Shown here: positions 17,551 through 28,267 of the stretch, piece by piece
Numbering within the stretch: position 1 is the first letter of the stretch
Layout of the letters: each line of letters begins with the position of its first letter
Source: Candidatus Nanopelagicales bacterium
GTDB taxonomy: Bacteria > Actinomycetota > Actinomycetes > S36-B12
DNA length: 64,000 nt
Reading direction: 5' to 3'
NCBI GenBank assembly: GCA_018402235.1
Contig: JAGYJJ010000004.1
Location: 1,358,539 to 1,422,538 of the forward strand
The notes under the pieces: generated by a model
The model's database searches: none
What the model was told of the DNA's origin: nothing
What the model saw: only the letters and a program-made list of their open reading frames with translations
Translations under genes and position numbers: made by a program

Positions 17551-18192
17551 TTACGGGTTCATCGGCAACAGCACTGCGTTGATGCCGTGCGCAACCTGCT
17601 TGTTACCTTCGTTGATGTCCACCTGAGAAAGAATCACCCGCGGGTTCGGCAGCTTCTTCGCGCCATCAATGAGCGTGATCGACGGCTTGGATGCGTTCAC
17701 GCGAACGCGGAAGGTCTCGCCCTCGAGCGCGGTGTTCAAGCGAGCGCCGTTGGCCTGCAGAGCGTCCTGCGACAAGATCGTTGCGCCAGGAACAACGTGG
17801 TAGAGCAGAACCTGCTCGACCATCGGGATGCCCAAGCTGGCAACGGTGTTGAACGCCTTGCGCTCGGTCTTGACCTTCTTGCCCGTCAACGCGGTCGCGA
17901 GGTTCATGAACGCGCGGTCGTTCGGGATGAATGCGGTGAGGGCGGTGTCGCCGTCGGTTAGAACGCTCACGGCTGAATCGGGCTTGGCGGCGAGAACTGC
18001 TTCGACGGCCTTGGTGAGGATGTCGTAATCGGTGAAGTCCCGATCGAACTTCGCTTGGCCGGCCTGCAGGACCGTGGCCAGGGACGTGGTGCCCTCGTCG
18101 GCCTGCGAGGCAGGGGCGGCTATGAGGGAAAGGGCGAGTGCGCCGGCGGCAACGCCTGCGGCGGCAGCCCGCGAGATGAACGACTTACGCAT
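17551..18192 (-). CDS. Secreted fasciclin (FAS1) domain protein
   Basis: A 213-residue secreted protein. Signal peptide about 1-32 (MRKSFISRAAAAGVAAGALALSLIAAPASQ), then a single FAS1 fold with the H1-like TAFIPNDRAF and the YH motif LLYHVVPGATI. It ends with DINEGNKQVAHGINAVLLP. FAS1 proteins mediate adhesion at the cell surface. It is transcribed away from the large surface-protein gene at 18455, leaving a 262-nt gap between starts in which no feature beyond likely promoters is seen. Confidence 0.85.
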   Translation of the reverse strand: MRKSFISRAAAAGVAAGALALSLIAAPASQADEGTTSLATVLQAGQAKFDRDFTDYDILTKAVEAVLAAKPDSAVSVLTDGDTALTAFIPNDRAFMNLATALTGKKVKTERKAFNTVASLGIPMVEQVLLYHVVPGATILSQDALQANGARLNTALEGETFRVRVNASKPSITLIDGAKKLPNPRVILSQVDINEGNKQVAHGINAVLLPMNP

Positions 18193-18454
18193 GGGGGACT
18201 CCTTGGTTAGGTACCGCTGTCTTTGCGGTTGTTAACCAGTAGTTCGCTTTGCGGGAGCCTTTTGGATGCAGGCGGCATCGACATTTCTTGGACAAGGGCT
18301 GGTTTTCGGACTGTTTTCGTTCATCCGCACCCCGCCTGGGTGCTTCTAAGGAAGCATTCGGATAACCGATCGTTGATGCGGGGGGGCAGCGGCGTGTTGT
18401 GATTTCCTCTTCACCGGGGTGAACCCGGTTTCACGTGGGGAAAGGGTCGTGTAG

Positions 18455-21400
18455 ATGGTGCGTCGAATGCGCCTGACTCTCGTGATGGCTAGCGCTCTGG
18501 CCTTGATGCTGGCCGGTTTCAGCGCCCCCGCCGTCCAGGCCGCGGACGGCACCGGCACGTTCGCGCAGTGGTCGAACCCCTCGGGAACCCCGGCCTCGGC
18601 CATTGCCGGCTTTCCTTCGACCAACTTCCCCAATATGCGCGTTGCCGCCCAGCCAACCAGCACAGGTGTAACTGAACGTTGCGTCCATCAGTGTTGCGAC
18701 GTCCGCCACATTGCCCGGTCGCACACCGTTCGGTCAGCGATTCGGGACGTCGTCAGGCAAGCAGTATTTGAGTGTTGGTGGTCCCACGAACACCGGACTA
18801 ACAGCCGCCATCACCTTCACTTTTGATACACCCACCCCGGCGGGCACATGGGCGTTCGCACTCGGTGATGTGGATGCGGAGGAAATCACGGTCTTGGCGA
18901 CAGCGTCCGACGGGACTACTGCGCTGAGCGCAGCGGAGTTGGGATGGCAGGGCGGCTTCAACTACACGACATCAAGCACGCTTGTACCTACGTGGAACCC
19001 CAGCACACGCGTTCTCACCGGAGCGACAGGAACCGATACGAGTGGGGAGACAGGTTGGTTCGCACCAACTGTTGACGTAAAAACTGTCACGCTTACTCAG
19101 GAAAGTCTCGTTGGCTTTCCGACGTACCAAGTCTGGATTGCCACGGACAACACTGCGTCAACACCCATCTGCGAATCGGGAGTCAAACCCGATGGCACTC
19201 GCTACGAGTGCTTCCTGAGTGGGACCACGAACTGGACTGTTCCGTTGGGAGTTGAGGAAATTAACTACCTCGTGGTAGGCGGCGGTGGCGGCGGAGGTGA
19301 TGACAATGCCGGCGGCGGTGGCGCCGGTGGATTGATTGAGAGCTCAACCCCCTTGCCCGTCACCCCGGGTGATGTGTTCGCGGTCACTGTTGGCGAAGGC
19401 GGGGCAGGTGGAACCGGAGTTCATCCCAACTCGACGCCGGGAGAGAACGGGGAGGACAGCTTCATTGCTCAAGGTGGCACTGACGTGGCGCGCGCCGATG
19501 GCGGCGGTGGCGGTGGCGCCGGCCAATCCGGCCGGGAAGACGGTCTTGATGGCGGATCCGGTGGTGGCGGCGCAGGAGAGATCAACCCTGCAGGATCCGG
19601 TGGCACAGGGACCGTCGGCCAAGGGCAAAACGGCGGGAACGGAGTCAGTGCAGGCAATGGCGGTGGTGGTGGCGGCGGCGGGGCTACTTCTGTCGGCGCC
19701 AACGGAAACGGAACCGCAGGCGGCAACGGTGGCGCAGGTAAGTCCTCCAGCATCATGACGGCCGCCACCTTCTTTGCCGGTGGCGGCGGTGGAGCAGGTG
19801 ACCGATCAACGAATGCTCAAGGTCTGGGTGGCGCCGGCGGCGGCGGTAACGCAGGTAACCCTCCGATAGCTGGCACGCCGAACACCGGTGGCGGCGGCGG
19901 TGGTGGCTCCTACGACGGCACAACGGCCAACGGTGCAGCCGGTGGTCGCGGCATCGTCATCATCAGTTACACGCTGACCTCACACAACATCACGTACAAC
20001 GCCAACGGTGGCACAGGGGCGCCCGAGTCCTGGAGCGGGGCTTACCGGTGAGACTTTGACGTTGTCTTCGACCACGCCCACACGAACTGGTTACACCTTT
20101 AACGGTTGGAACACAGCCGTTGGTGGCGGTGGCACCCCATACGCAGCAGGTGGATCGCTCACGCTGAGCACGGTGGACGTGATCTTGTACGCGCAGTGGA
20201 CACCTATTCAATACACAATTTCGTACAACCTGAATGGTGGCAGCGGAACTGCGCCCGCGAGCGTCAATGTGAACTACGCGGCCACAGCCACTGTCACGTC
20301 CACAGTCCCCACGCGTACCGGCTTCTGGTTCAACGGCTGGAACACAGCGGCTAATGGATCCGGGTCGGCCTACGCGAGCAACGGCACCTTCACCATGCTG
20401 GGTGATGTCACGTTGTTCGCGCAGTGGGTGGCTGATGAATTTGAACTCGCGTACAACGCGAATGGTGGAGTGGGCGCTCCGGATGCAATCGTGACGACTG
20501 TTGGAAACGTCAGTTTGAGTAGTCAGGTACCAACACGAACCGGCTACAGCTTTGCGGCGTGGCACGATAACCCTGGCGGCTCCGGTACCGCGTACGCGTC
20601 AGGCGCCACCTTCAACGTAACAGGCGACAGCATCGTCTATGCCAAGTGGACAGCCATCGATTACACGATCACCTATAACAACAACGGGGCGACCGGTGGA
20701 TCAACACCAGCGCAGCAGACGGGTCTGAACTATTTGAGTTCCGTCACGGTTAACTCATCCGATATTCCAACACGAACCAACTTTGTTTTCGGCGGATGGA
20801 GCACCGCATCCAACGGCACCGGAACTGTGTATGCGCCCGGCGGAACTTTCTTGATGCCGGCTTCGAACCTGACTTTGTACGCCGTGTGGATCGGCGAGAC
20901 CGTCGAGCTCCATTACGACCTGAGTGGCGGCACCGGTGGACCCGCTGACACTCCGGAGGTTCCCGGAAGCACGGTGGTCATTCCCTCTACGACTCCCACA
21001 AAGTCCGGTTTCGTGTTCCAAGGCTGGAATACCGCCAACGACGGTTCCGGCACCTCGTATTCCGCCGGTGACACCTTCACCATGCCTGCTGCGAATCTGA
21101 CGCTCTATGCGCAGTGGGGCACCACTCCCGCGCCTGCTCCGGCACCTGCTGCGAGTTCCGTGCAGTACACCGTGACGATTGACCCGAATCAGGGTGTGTG
21201 CTCGACCACGAGTGTGAGTGGTGCGGCGAATAGTTGGGTAAATCTGCCTGGAGTCGATTCGTGCACGCGTGATGGTTACTCACTTCGCGGATTTGGCGTG
21301 GACGCCGATGGACAAGGTCAGGTGTTCGCACCAGGTGCACCGATTCAGTTGACCGGCGATAACCGCCTTTTCGCGATCTGGACCGACGTGGCTTCTGGTC

Positions 21401-23151
21401 CCGAGCCGTTCATGTGCACGCCGGATCTGATCCAGGTGTCGGCAACTGGTGGCGGCGTGCTGTATGTCTACGACCCCACCCGCAACACGATGGACTTGAT
21501 TCCCGAGGGCGGTGGCCCGGATAAGGCCCCGGGTGCGAACGCCACCGGTTACAACCCGGCCGACAACTTCATCTACGGCATCGCACCCAATGGTTCCAAC
21601 CGGCACCTGTGGAAGTTCGGATCGAACGGTGTGTTCGAGGATCTTGGCGCGATCATCGACAGCTCGACCGGGGCTCCGGTGCAGAACCTGAACCTCATCT
21701 CGGGAGATTTCATCGCCGGTGATCTTTTGCTGGCGATCCAACGGCAAAATCAGATGCTCACCATCGATGTGGCACCCACGCGCAACGGCCAGCCTGCGCA
21801 GGCAACGCTTCAGACGATTTCGCGCGGGGTTTGGGACGCTGCCGATATCGCCTTTACAGCCGATCGCACGACTGGTTATGGCATGAGCCACTCCAACTTG
21901 TTCATCGCGAATCTTCCCGGCGGGGGTGCAGCCACGCAGACCGCTGCTGTTGGTCAACTCTCGTCCTATTCGCGCAAGACGGTGCTCGGTGTGCCAGGTA
22001 GGGGCAACTACGGCGCTTCCTATCTCGATCAAGACAACAACGCATACTTTTACAACAACGAAGAACGACGCATCTACCTCATCACTGCTGATGAATTGCA
22101 AAAGCGCCAGCCAACAGCGGTTGCCCTCGGAACCGAGAGGGCTTTCGTGCTAGGTACCGACCGGACGCTGCAGGTTCCCACGGACGGAGCTAGTTGCCCT
22201 TCGGCTCCGATCATCACGGTTACCTTGGAGTACCGGATCAACGGTGGAAAGGGTGACGCCCCCACGAATCAGACGGGCTTTGTCGACCAGGAGGTCACCG
22301 TCGCTCCCGGTGTTGGCTTCGAACGTGAAGGCTTCACCTTCGCTGGCTGGAATTCCACAGCCGACGGCTCGGGCGCGGCCTACCCACCCGGTGCGCTGTA
22401 CTCCCTCGGCCAAACCGGAGGTGTGCTGTTCGCGCAGTGGGAGCCCGAAAAGCCCGCACCGATAGTCCCGCCGGAGAACATCCTTGAGCCAGTTGAGGAA
22501 CCCGAGCCGCGGCCTGAGGATGGTGATGACGTCGTCTTCACGCCGCTGGAAGAACTGCCCGCTCCGCCGGATGATCCGTGGAATCCGTCGTCGTTGGTCT
22601 TGGTTGACCCTGACACCCGCATCGAGACACCCGTTGTACAGAACGAATCCGGAGACTGGTCGGTGAACAACCGTATTGGCACGGTCACGTATACACCGGA
22701 ACCTGCGTATTCCGGACCTGCTCGCATGACCGTGCAAGTGCAGACCGTGAGCGGTGTCCGGTACCAGAGCACGCTGCAGACAACAGTGCCCACGTGCGAG
22801 CGCGGTGAGCGTGTTCGCGCGACGGTCTACTTCGATGTGCTGAAGTCAGATCTGACCAAGAAGTCGCGTCAGCGCCTGAATCGTTTGATTCGAAAAGCGA
22901 ATCGCGAAGGCATTCCGACCTGCGCTGTGGTGGTCGGCTTCGTGCAGCCGACGGTCAATCGAGGTAACGACATCTCGTTGTCGACATCGCGTGCTGAATC
23001 GGTGGCCGAGTACTTGGACGACCGCGGCATCAATCGGATCATCCGCACCGAGGGGCTTGGCCGGGCGGACCAGCAGGGGGCTAAGGCGCGGCGGGCAACG
23101 GCCACGATCTACATCGCCCCGCCGCCCCCGGCCACCCCAGTCGATCAGTAA
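18455..23151 (+). CDS. Giant secreted surface protein: glycine-rich, Listeria-Bacteroides repeats, propeller, OmpA-like; two frameshifts
   Basis: Three overlapping reading frames combine into one protein of about 1,565 residues. From 18455 there is a signal peptide (RLTLVMASALALMLAGFSAPAVQA). An extra G near 18674 shifts the frame. The next part has a secreted N-domain shared with the protein at 35514-37631 (TPFGQRFGTSSGKQYLS; GTWAFALGDVDAEEI), then a Gly-rich domain (about 19270-19960). A G4 run at 20037-20040 shifts again, into about seven Flg_new/InlB-type repeats (TRTGYTFNGWNTA...LYAQWT). A beta-propeller-like segment (about 21410-22200), another such repeat, an acidic-proline linker, and a C-terminal OmpA-like domain (YFDVLKSDLTKKSRQRLNRL) follow. 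It is probably an adhesin or matrix-binding protein. The frames are so coherent that the breaks are likely sequencing errors. Confidence 0.75.
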
Positions 23152-23178
23152 GTTTCACACAGCTGACCGAGCGAATCT

Positions 23179-23247
23179 GCCGAATTGTAAAGTAGAAATC
23201 CGCCAAATTGTAAAGTAGAAGTCCGGCAAATTGTATAGTTGGCGAGT
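23179..23247 (+). repeat. Three tandem 23-bp iterons overlapping a promoter
   Basis: Three contiguous 23-bp units (23179-23201, 23202-23224, 23225-23247) share the core AATTGTAAAGTAGAA; the first two differ at two positions and the third is diverged. The third contains TATAGT (23234-23239), six bases before the GTG start of the downstream ATPase, so the repeats likely bind a regulator over a leaderless promoter. They are strikingly AT-rich for this window. Confidence 0.6.
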
Positions 23248-24517
23248 GACGTACCGGCCAAGAGTCATTGACGGGGAGCTGGACGTGCTCTTTCCCCAGG
23301 TCGCTGCGATCGCGCTGGACGGGGCTAAGGGGACAGGCAAGACGACCACGGCGAAGGGGCGGGTGGCCGAGGTGCTGGCCCTGGACTGGCCGGAGGTACG
23401 CGAGACGGTGGAGGCGGATCCGGTTCGCATCCTTCAGCTTCCTCGGCCGCTCTTGCTGGACGAATGGCAGAAGGTACCTGCTGTCTGGGACGTGGTCCGT
23501 CGGTCGGTCGACGCCTCCAACGAAGGTGGTCAATTCCTGCTCACTGGAAGCGCCACTCCGAAAGAGGGTGCAACGGCTCACTCTGGAGCGGGCCGGATCG
23601 GGCGCCTGCGGATGCGACCGATGACTTTGGTGGAACGCGGTGTCTGCGAACCGACTGTGAGTCTCGCGGGACTTCTCGAAGGTGGCCGCTCAGCACTGAA
23701 CGGAGCGTCATCACTTCGACTTAGCGATTATGTGGATGAGATTGTGGCATCCGGATTCCCTGCATTTCGGGAACTGGAAGCCCGCACCCTTCGCTTCCAG
23801 TTGGACTCCTACTTGCGCAACGTCGTGGATAGGGACGTTCCTGAATTGGGGCTTCGAGTACGAAAGCCGGAGGTTTTGCTTTCGTGGCTTCGAGCCTACG
23901 CAGCAGCAACATCCACTACCGCGAGTTACTCCCAGATTCTGGATGCAGCGACACCAGGCCAAGACGACAAGCCTGCCCGGCCTACCATCATCGCCTACCG
24001 GGATGTCCTTACCGATCTATGGTTACTCGATCCGGTCCCGGCATGGATTCCCTCGCGCAACATACTCACGCGACTCGGACAAACCCCCAAACATCATCTT
24101 GCGGATCCAGCTCTCGCGGCTCGACTACTGGGACTAGGTACCGACGCACTGATTGCCGGTGATGGCGACGTTGTCGGCCCCCAGGCCGGCAACATGGTGG
24201 GACACCTCTTCGAATCACTTGCAACACTGTGTGTGCGAGTTCTCGCTGAAGCGGCGGAAGCGCGTGTGTCGCACATGCGCACGCGCGGTGGAGAGCACGA
24301 AATCGATCTCATAGTTGTTCGCGACGATGGTCGTGTTCTGGCTATCGAAGTCAAGTTGTCATCGACTGTCCATGACCGCGATACCAAACAACTGCACTGG
24401 TTACACAAGCAGATCGGCGACAACCTTCTTGATGCGATCATCATCAACACCGGCCCCGCTGCTTATCGGAGAGCCGACGGAATCGGTGTGGTTCCTTTGG
24501 GTTTGCTGGGGGTGTGA
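23246..24517 (+). CDS. ATP-binding protein with AAA and DUF4143 domains
   Basis: A 423-residue protein starting VTYRPRVIDGELD, the usual opening of this family. Walker A is DGAKGTGKTTTA, Walker B-like PLLLDEWQ, then LLTGSATP. The C-terminal DUF4143 half has HLADPALAARLLG, the long helix GHLFESLATLCVRVLAE and a nuclease-like segment RGGEHEIDLIVVRDDGRVLAIEVKLS (a PD-(D/E)XK-like pattern). Such proteins are widespread in mobile or defence-rich regions, with no settled function. The GTG at 23246 is chosen over an upstream TTG because a -10 element stands six bases before it and the family begins here. Confidence 0.85.
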   Translation: MTYRPRVIDGELDVLFPQVAAIALDGAKGTGKTTTAKGRVAEVLALDWPEVRETVEADPVRILQLPRPLLLDEWQKVPAVWDVVRRSVDASNEGGQFLLTGSATPKEGATAHSGAGRIGRLRMRPMTLVERGVCEPTVSLAGLLEGGRSALNGASSLRLSDYVDEIVASGFPAFRELEARTLRFQLDSYLRNVVDRDVPELGLRVRKPEVLLSWLRAYAAATSTTASYSQILDAATPGQDDKPARPTIIAYRDVLTDLWLLDPVPAWIPSRNILTRLGQTPKHHLADPALAARLLGLGTDALIAGDGDVVGPQAGNMVGHLFESLATLCVRVLAEAAEARVSHMRTRGGEHEIDLIVVRDDGRVLAIEVKLSSTVHDRDTKQLHWLHKQIGDNLLDAIIINTGPAAYRRADGIGVVPLGLLGV

Positions 24518-24570
24518 TCCACTGCTACGCGCGACCTCACTTGTTCCCCGCGTCAGCGTGCGATGTGGCT

Positions 24571-25294
24571 TTAGCGCTTGGCTGCGGACGCAATGTGCTC
24601 GCGGAGTTCTTCACGCGAGGCAGTGAAGTTTTCAATGACCTCGTGCGGCCGGTGCTCACGCAAATCGTCCATCGAATAGATACCCGTTGCCACCGCGATC
24701 ACGGGAATTCCTGAGGCATGACCAGCCAGGATGTCCAGCGGCGTATCGCCGACGATCACCGGGCGCACACCATCTTGAAGCGACAGACGCTGCGCGGCGT
24801 CGGCGACCAACTCCATCCGCGTGGAATGGATATGACCGTAGAAGCCCGAATCGAAATCAACGTGCTCGGCCAGACCTGCGGCCTCGAGTTTCAATCGTGC
24901 CCGACGTGGGCTGTTGCCGGTGAGAACCGAATGATCTGCGCCTGCGCTGGCAAGTTGCGTCAACGTCTCGTGAGTTCCGGCAATCGCAGTGGATGGACGC
25001 GGTGAGCATGTCCTGCGCAGTGACGTCGTCAATCACCGCGAACGCCTGCTCAATCTCGGCGTCGCTGGGAATGTGGTCAGCGAAGAGCTCGATCAGTATC
25101 TGTCGATCGGTCTTACCGATCCCGGCTGGAAGCCGCTCCACTTCGCGTCCGAGAACCGTCGACACCGCGTGCGCGTGACGATCGCGCGGAGAAGGAGCGT
25201 GCGTGACAAGGGTTCCATCGATGTCCCACAGGACGAGAACGCCGGAAAGATCGGTCACGAAAGAACGGTAGTCACTCGCAGAATCCGCCGTCAC
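24571..25294 (-). CDS. HAD-family phosphatase, frameshifted
   Basis: Haloacid-dehalogenase-type hydrolase of about 240 residues. Motif I VLWDIDGTLVTHAP is near the start. Motif II VLTGNSP and motif III/IV VIVGDTPLDILAGHASGIP lie in a second frame. One extra base near 25000 (in CATCCACTGCG on the coding strand) separates TASI from TAIAGTHETLTQLASAG. A small sugar phosphate or phosphoglycolate is the usual substrate for this type, but it cannot be assigned. The start could be GTG 25294 or GTG 25258; the former overlaps the Cys-rich small gene upstream. Confidence 0.75.
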
Positions 25295-25397
25295 AACACG
25301 GCTGGATGTAGTAGCACGTGGGGCAGAAGTCCTTACCGCCGCGCCGTTCGAGGTCGGACTTCTCGCAGGCCGGGCATGGGCCGGGATGTCCCATCAT
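25272..25397 (-). CDS. Small zinc-ribbon protein
   Basis: A 41-residue protein, MMGHPGPCPACEKSDLERR through FCPTCYYIQPCCDGGFCE. Two CPxC pairs 14-17 residues apart make a compact zinc ribbon, with a Cys-rich C-terminus. It overlaps the 5' end of the HAD gene and is probably cotranscribed with it. Function unknown. The tandem ATGs at 25392-25397 make the first codon ambiguous by one residue. Confidence 0.6.
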   Translation of the reverse strand: MMGHPGPCPACEKSDLERRGGKDFCPTCYYIQPCCDGGFCE

Positions 25398-25448
25398 GGG
25401 GGAATTATTGCGGGGCGTGAGCGGAGGCACGAAGCACCGACGCGCGAA

Positions 25449-27447
25449 TCAGATTGAAGAAAGTGAACGACTCGCTCGTGCGTGCAATTGCTTGCGGTAG
25501 TCGGCAAGGCCGTCGGTCGCGTTAATTCCCACCACACCTGTGAGCCCCGTGCTGTCCCAGTAAGCGGCGATCAAGCGGGTGATCTGGCCGGTGGCGTCGT
25601 CGTAGTGCCGGGAGATGATCTGGACGTCGTTATCTGCACCGGGCGCGCCCCAGCCTTCGATGTGCGCACCGAATTGCGTGGAAGTCCAGGTGGCGACTGG
25701 CTCGTCGGAGTTTGCGGGGGAGAGTTCGGCAAGCAGGCCACCAAGTGCGCTCTCAGTGTTGGTGTACTCGTCGAGGACTACCAGCGGGATGGAGCCGGAT
25801 GCCTGAACGACCATGTCCGCATCAATGTGGGTGGCGTCGTCCAATACCACGCCGGTCACCATGCCGTGCTCGTCGCCGGTGAACTCCGCCATGATGCGGT
25901 CGCGCACGATGTGAACGCCATGGAACTCGTGCAACTGCGAGTGGATCGCCCCGACAACATCGCCGAGCGCCTTGGTCATGAGTTCGCTGTCCTTGGTGAC
26001 GACCGTGACGTGCGCTCCGGCTTCGCGGGCACGCGCGGCGAGGTCACTACCGAGCACGGTGCCACCGATGATGAGCACGCGTGTGTTCGCCAGTGATGTC
26101 CGCGGCGACGATGTCAACATCGTGCGGTTGGTAGACCGCGCGCATCCCGCCACGCGGGCCGGGGATCTCGATCTCCCACGGCTGCTTCGTGCTCGCGATG
26201 ATGCCGCGGGTGGACAAACTGCGGCCATCGGATAGGTGGATCGTGCCGTCCTTGACGTTGACCTTCGTCGGAAAGACCAGCGGCTCCCAGGTGACAGCTG
26301 CGATCTCGTTATCTTCGCCCGCACCTGCGTCGATGACAACGGGCTCGGCGCCGATGATCGTGACCGGTGTGGTGATGCCGGAGCGCCTGAGTTCGTGCAC
26401 CGCATGCAGGCCAGCGGCGTCGCCACCGATAACCACGATCGGAATCTCGGGTTCGAGGATGGGTGCGAGGCGCCGGCGACGCGGCAGCAGTGGCTTGCCG
26501 GCGCGCGAACGTTCGGCCATAGCGATGCCCGCGAGAACTCCAAAGCCACCAAGGATTTGGAACGGACCGAGGTGCTCACCGAGCGCGATCCAGGCCATCG
26601 CACCAGCGATGATGGGTTCAACCATCCCGATCATGGATGCTTGCGATGCATCGACGTACTTCAGCGCAACGGGAACGATCGGAGCGGTTGCGATGGTGCC
26701 GACGATCACCACCCAGGCAACGAGCGCAAGCATCGGCAGCGTGGGTCCGTCAATACCGAACGGTTGCGCGGAGACGAACAAATCACCGAACGGGAACAGC
26801 CACCACGGCTTGATGATGGCCCAGAACCCGGCAGCGAAAATGAACGCCCACATCGCTAGCGAGAGCGGATCGCGGCGATCTTCGCGGCGCATCAGCGAAT
26901 CACCCTTGATGTAGTAAACGCTCATCACAGCCGCGGCTCCGAGAGCGAATGCCACGCCGGTGATGCTGAGTGTGAAGCCGTCCCAGATCTGACCCACGAG
27001 TGCGAGTGATGCGATCGAGATGGCAAGGCCGAACCACACCATGTTCTTCACCACTTCGCGGTGCCGAACGCGGAACCACACGGCGATCATCAGTGGCGCG
27101 GTGAACTGCAACAACATCGCGATGCCGACGGGAAGTTCGCGCACCGACATGTAGAGCAAGAACTGGGTGAGCGCAATACCAACAACACCCATCAGGGCAA
27201 GCGGCAACACTTCGTGGCGTCGTAGTCGTAATGCTGCGGGTTTAACAATCGCGACGATGCCGAACAAAACAAGCGCCGCGATAGTTGCGCGCAATTGCGC
27301 GAGTGCGGTGACGTCGAATCCGGTGTCGAGGATGCCCTTAGCTAGGACGGTGCTGGACGACCACAACAACGCCCCAAGGGCGAGGATGGCGTAGCCGACT
27401 GCAGCAGGGCGGGGGCGAGCAGCAGGCACCAAAAGGCCCACGCTCAT
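25449..27447 (-). CDS. EamA-family transporter joined to FAD/NAD(P)-oxidoreductase-like domain, frameshifted
   Basis: From 27447 the protein has ten hydrophobic segments with two EamA (drug/metabolite transporter) repeats, about residues 15-300. It continues in the same frame into an FAD-binding N-domain (EIPIVVIGGDAAGLHAVHELRRSGI). Near 26090 the frame shifts by one base and the NAD(P)-binding half follows: RVLIIGGTVLGSDLAARAREAGAHVTVV and, later, ADMVVQASGSIPLVVLDEY. Total would be about 665 residues. A transporter-flavoprotein fusion is unusual. The reductase half lacks a redox CxxC. If the single-base break is an error, the chain is one polypeptide; otherwise the reductase half is severed. 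Confidence 0.7.
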
Positions 27448-27579
27448 TCTTTCGAATGAGCCCGGTGAGTAGTGACCTCTGCTGCGAACATGGGCGCAAC
27501 GGTACGGGTATCCCAGAAATTACGCGAATCCATGTCATGAATGTCGCAGAAAGATCACATGAACGACGGATAACTGGTC

Positions 27580-28185
27580 TTATAAGGGCAAAAGGGATGA
27601 AATTCGGGTATCCGAATTGTCACACGTGCTCTCGGGAAGTTTCTCGGCCGGGAAGCGCCGGTTCAGCCAATCGGCCACTACGTAGAGCAGGCCACCCACG
27701 GCGTAGGGGACGGTCATGATTGCGACCGCGGCGAGCACCCCTCGAGCAACGTCCTGCGGACTGGCCGCCACCCCGGCGATCGGCAGCAGGGCCACAAGAA
27801 CGAGCGCTACGCCCGCCTGCCGCGTGAATACCCAGTCGCGGCATCCCCAAAACACCATCGGCACCGCGGCAATGATCGCGGCGACGGGGACCAGCGGCCC
27901 GCGCTCATCCATCACGTCCATCACGAAGCGCGGAGCGATCGCCCACCACAGTGAGATCGCAGCGATGATGCCGACCGTGACCCACAGGTAGTAACGCGCG
28001 GTATGCGGGGAGAGCAGCGCCCACAGGCTCACGCCCAGGACCGACCCGATCACCCCGCTAGATCCAACGATCGCTTCCACGCCTCCGGGATCGGCCCAGT
28101 ACTCACCGACGATGAACAGCACTTCGAGTAAGGCGAAACCCAGCATGCTGAAGAAGGCGACGTTGCGTACGACGATCGCGGCCAT
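27580..28185 (-). CDS. Integral membrane protein of unknown function
   Basis: A 201-residue protein with about six hydrophobic segments (for example FSMLGFALLEVLFIVGEYW and YYLWVTVGIIAAISLWWAI) and no catalytic motif that I recognise. The C-terminal tail overlaps an AATTCGG-GTAT-CCGAATT palindrome near 27600, which may be a terminator. It is followed in the 132-nt gap by nothing else recognisable. Confidence 0.6.
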   Translation of the reverse strand: MAAIVVRNVAFFSMLGFALLEVLFIVGEYWADPGGVEAIVGSSGVIGSVLGVSLWALLSPHTARYYLWVTVGIIAAISLWWAIAPRFVMDVMDERGPLVPVAAIIAAVPMVFWGCRDWVFTRQAGVALVLVALLPIAGVAASPQDVARGVLAAVAIMTVPYAVGGLLYVVADWLNRRFPAEKLPESTCDNSDTRISSLLPL

Positions 28186-28267
28186 GGATCCATGGTGCGC
28201 TCGCTTTCAACACGGCGGTATGGGTCGAACGTCCTTTACCCGATCATGACCGAGTCTTCGGCGTTGG

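Noticed and set aside
24224..24517. Prophage or transposon affiliation of the DUF4143 gene
   Set aside because: No integrase, transposase, structural phage gene or terminal repeats were seen nearby.
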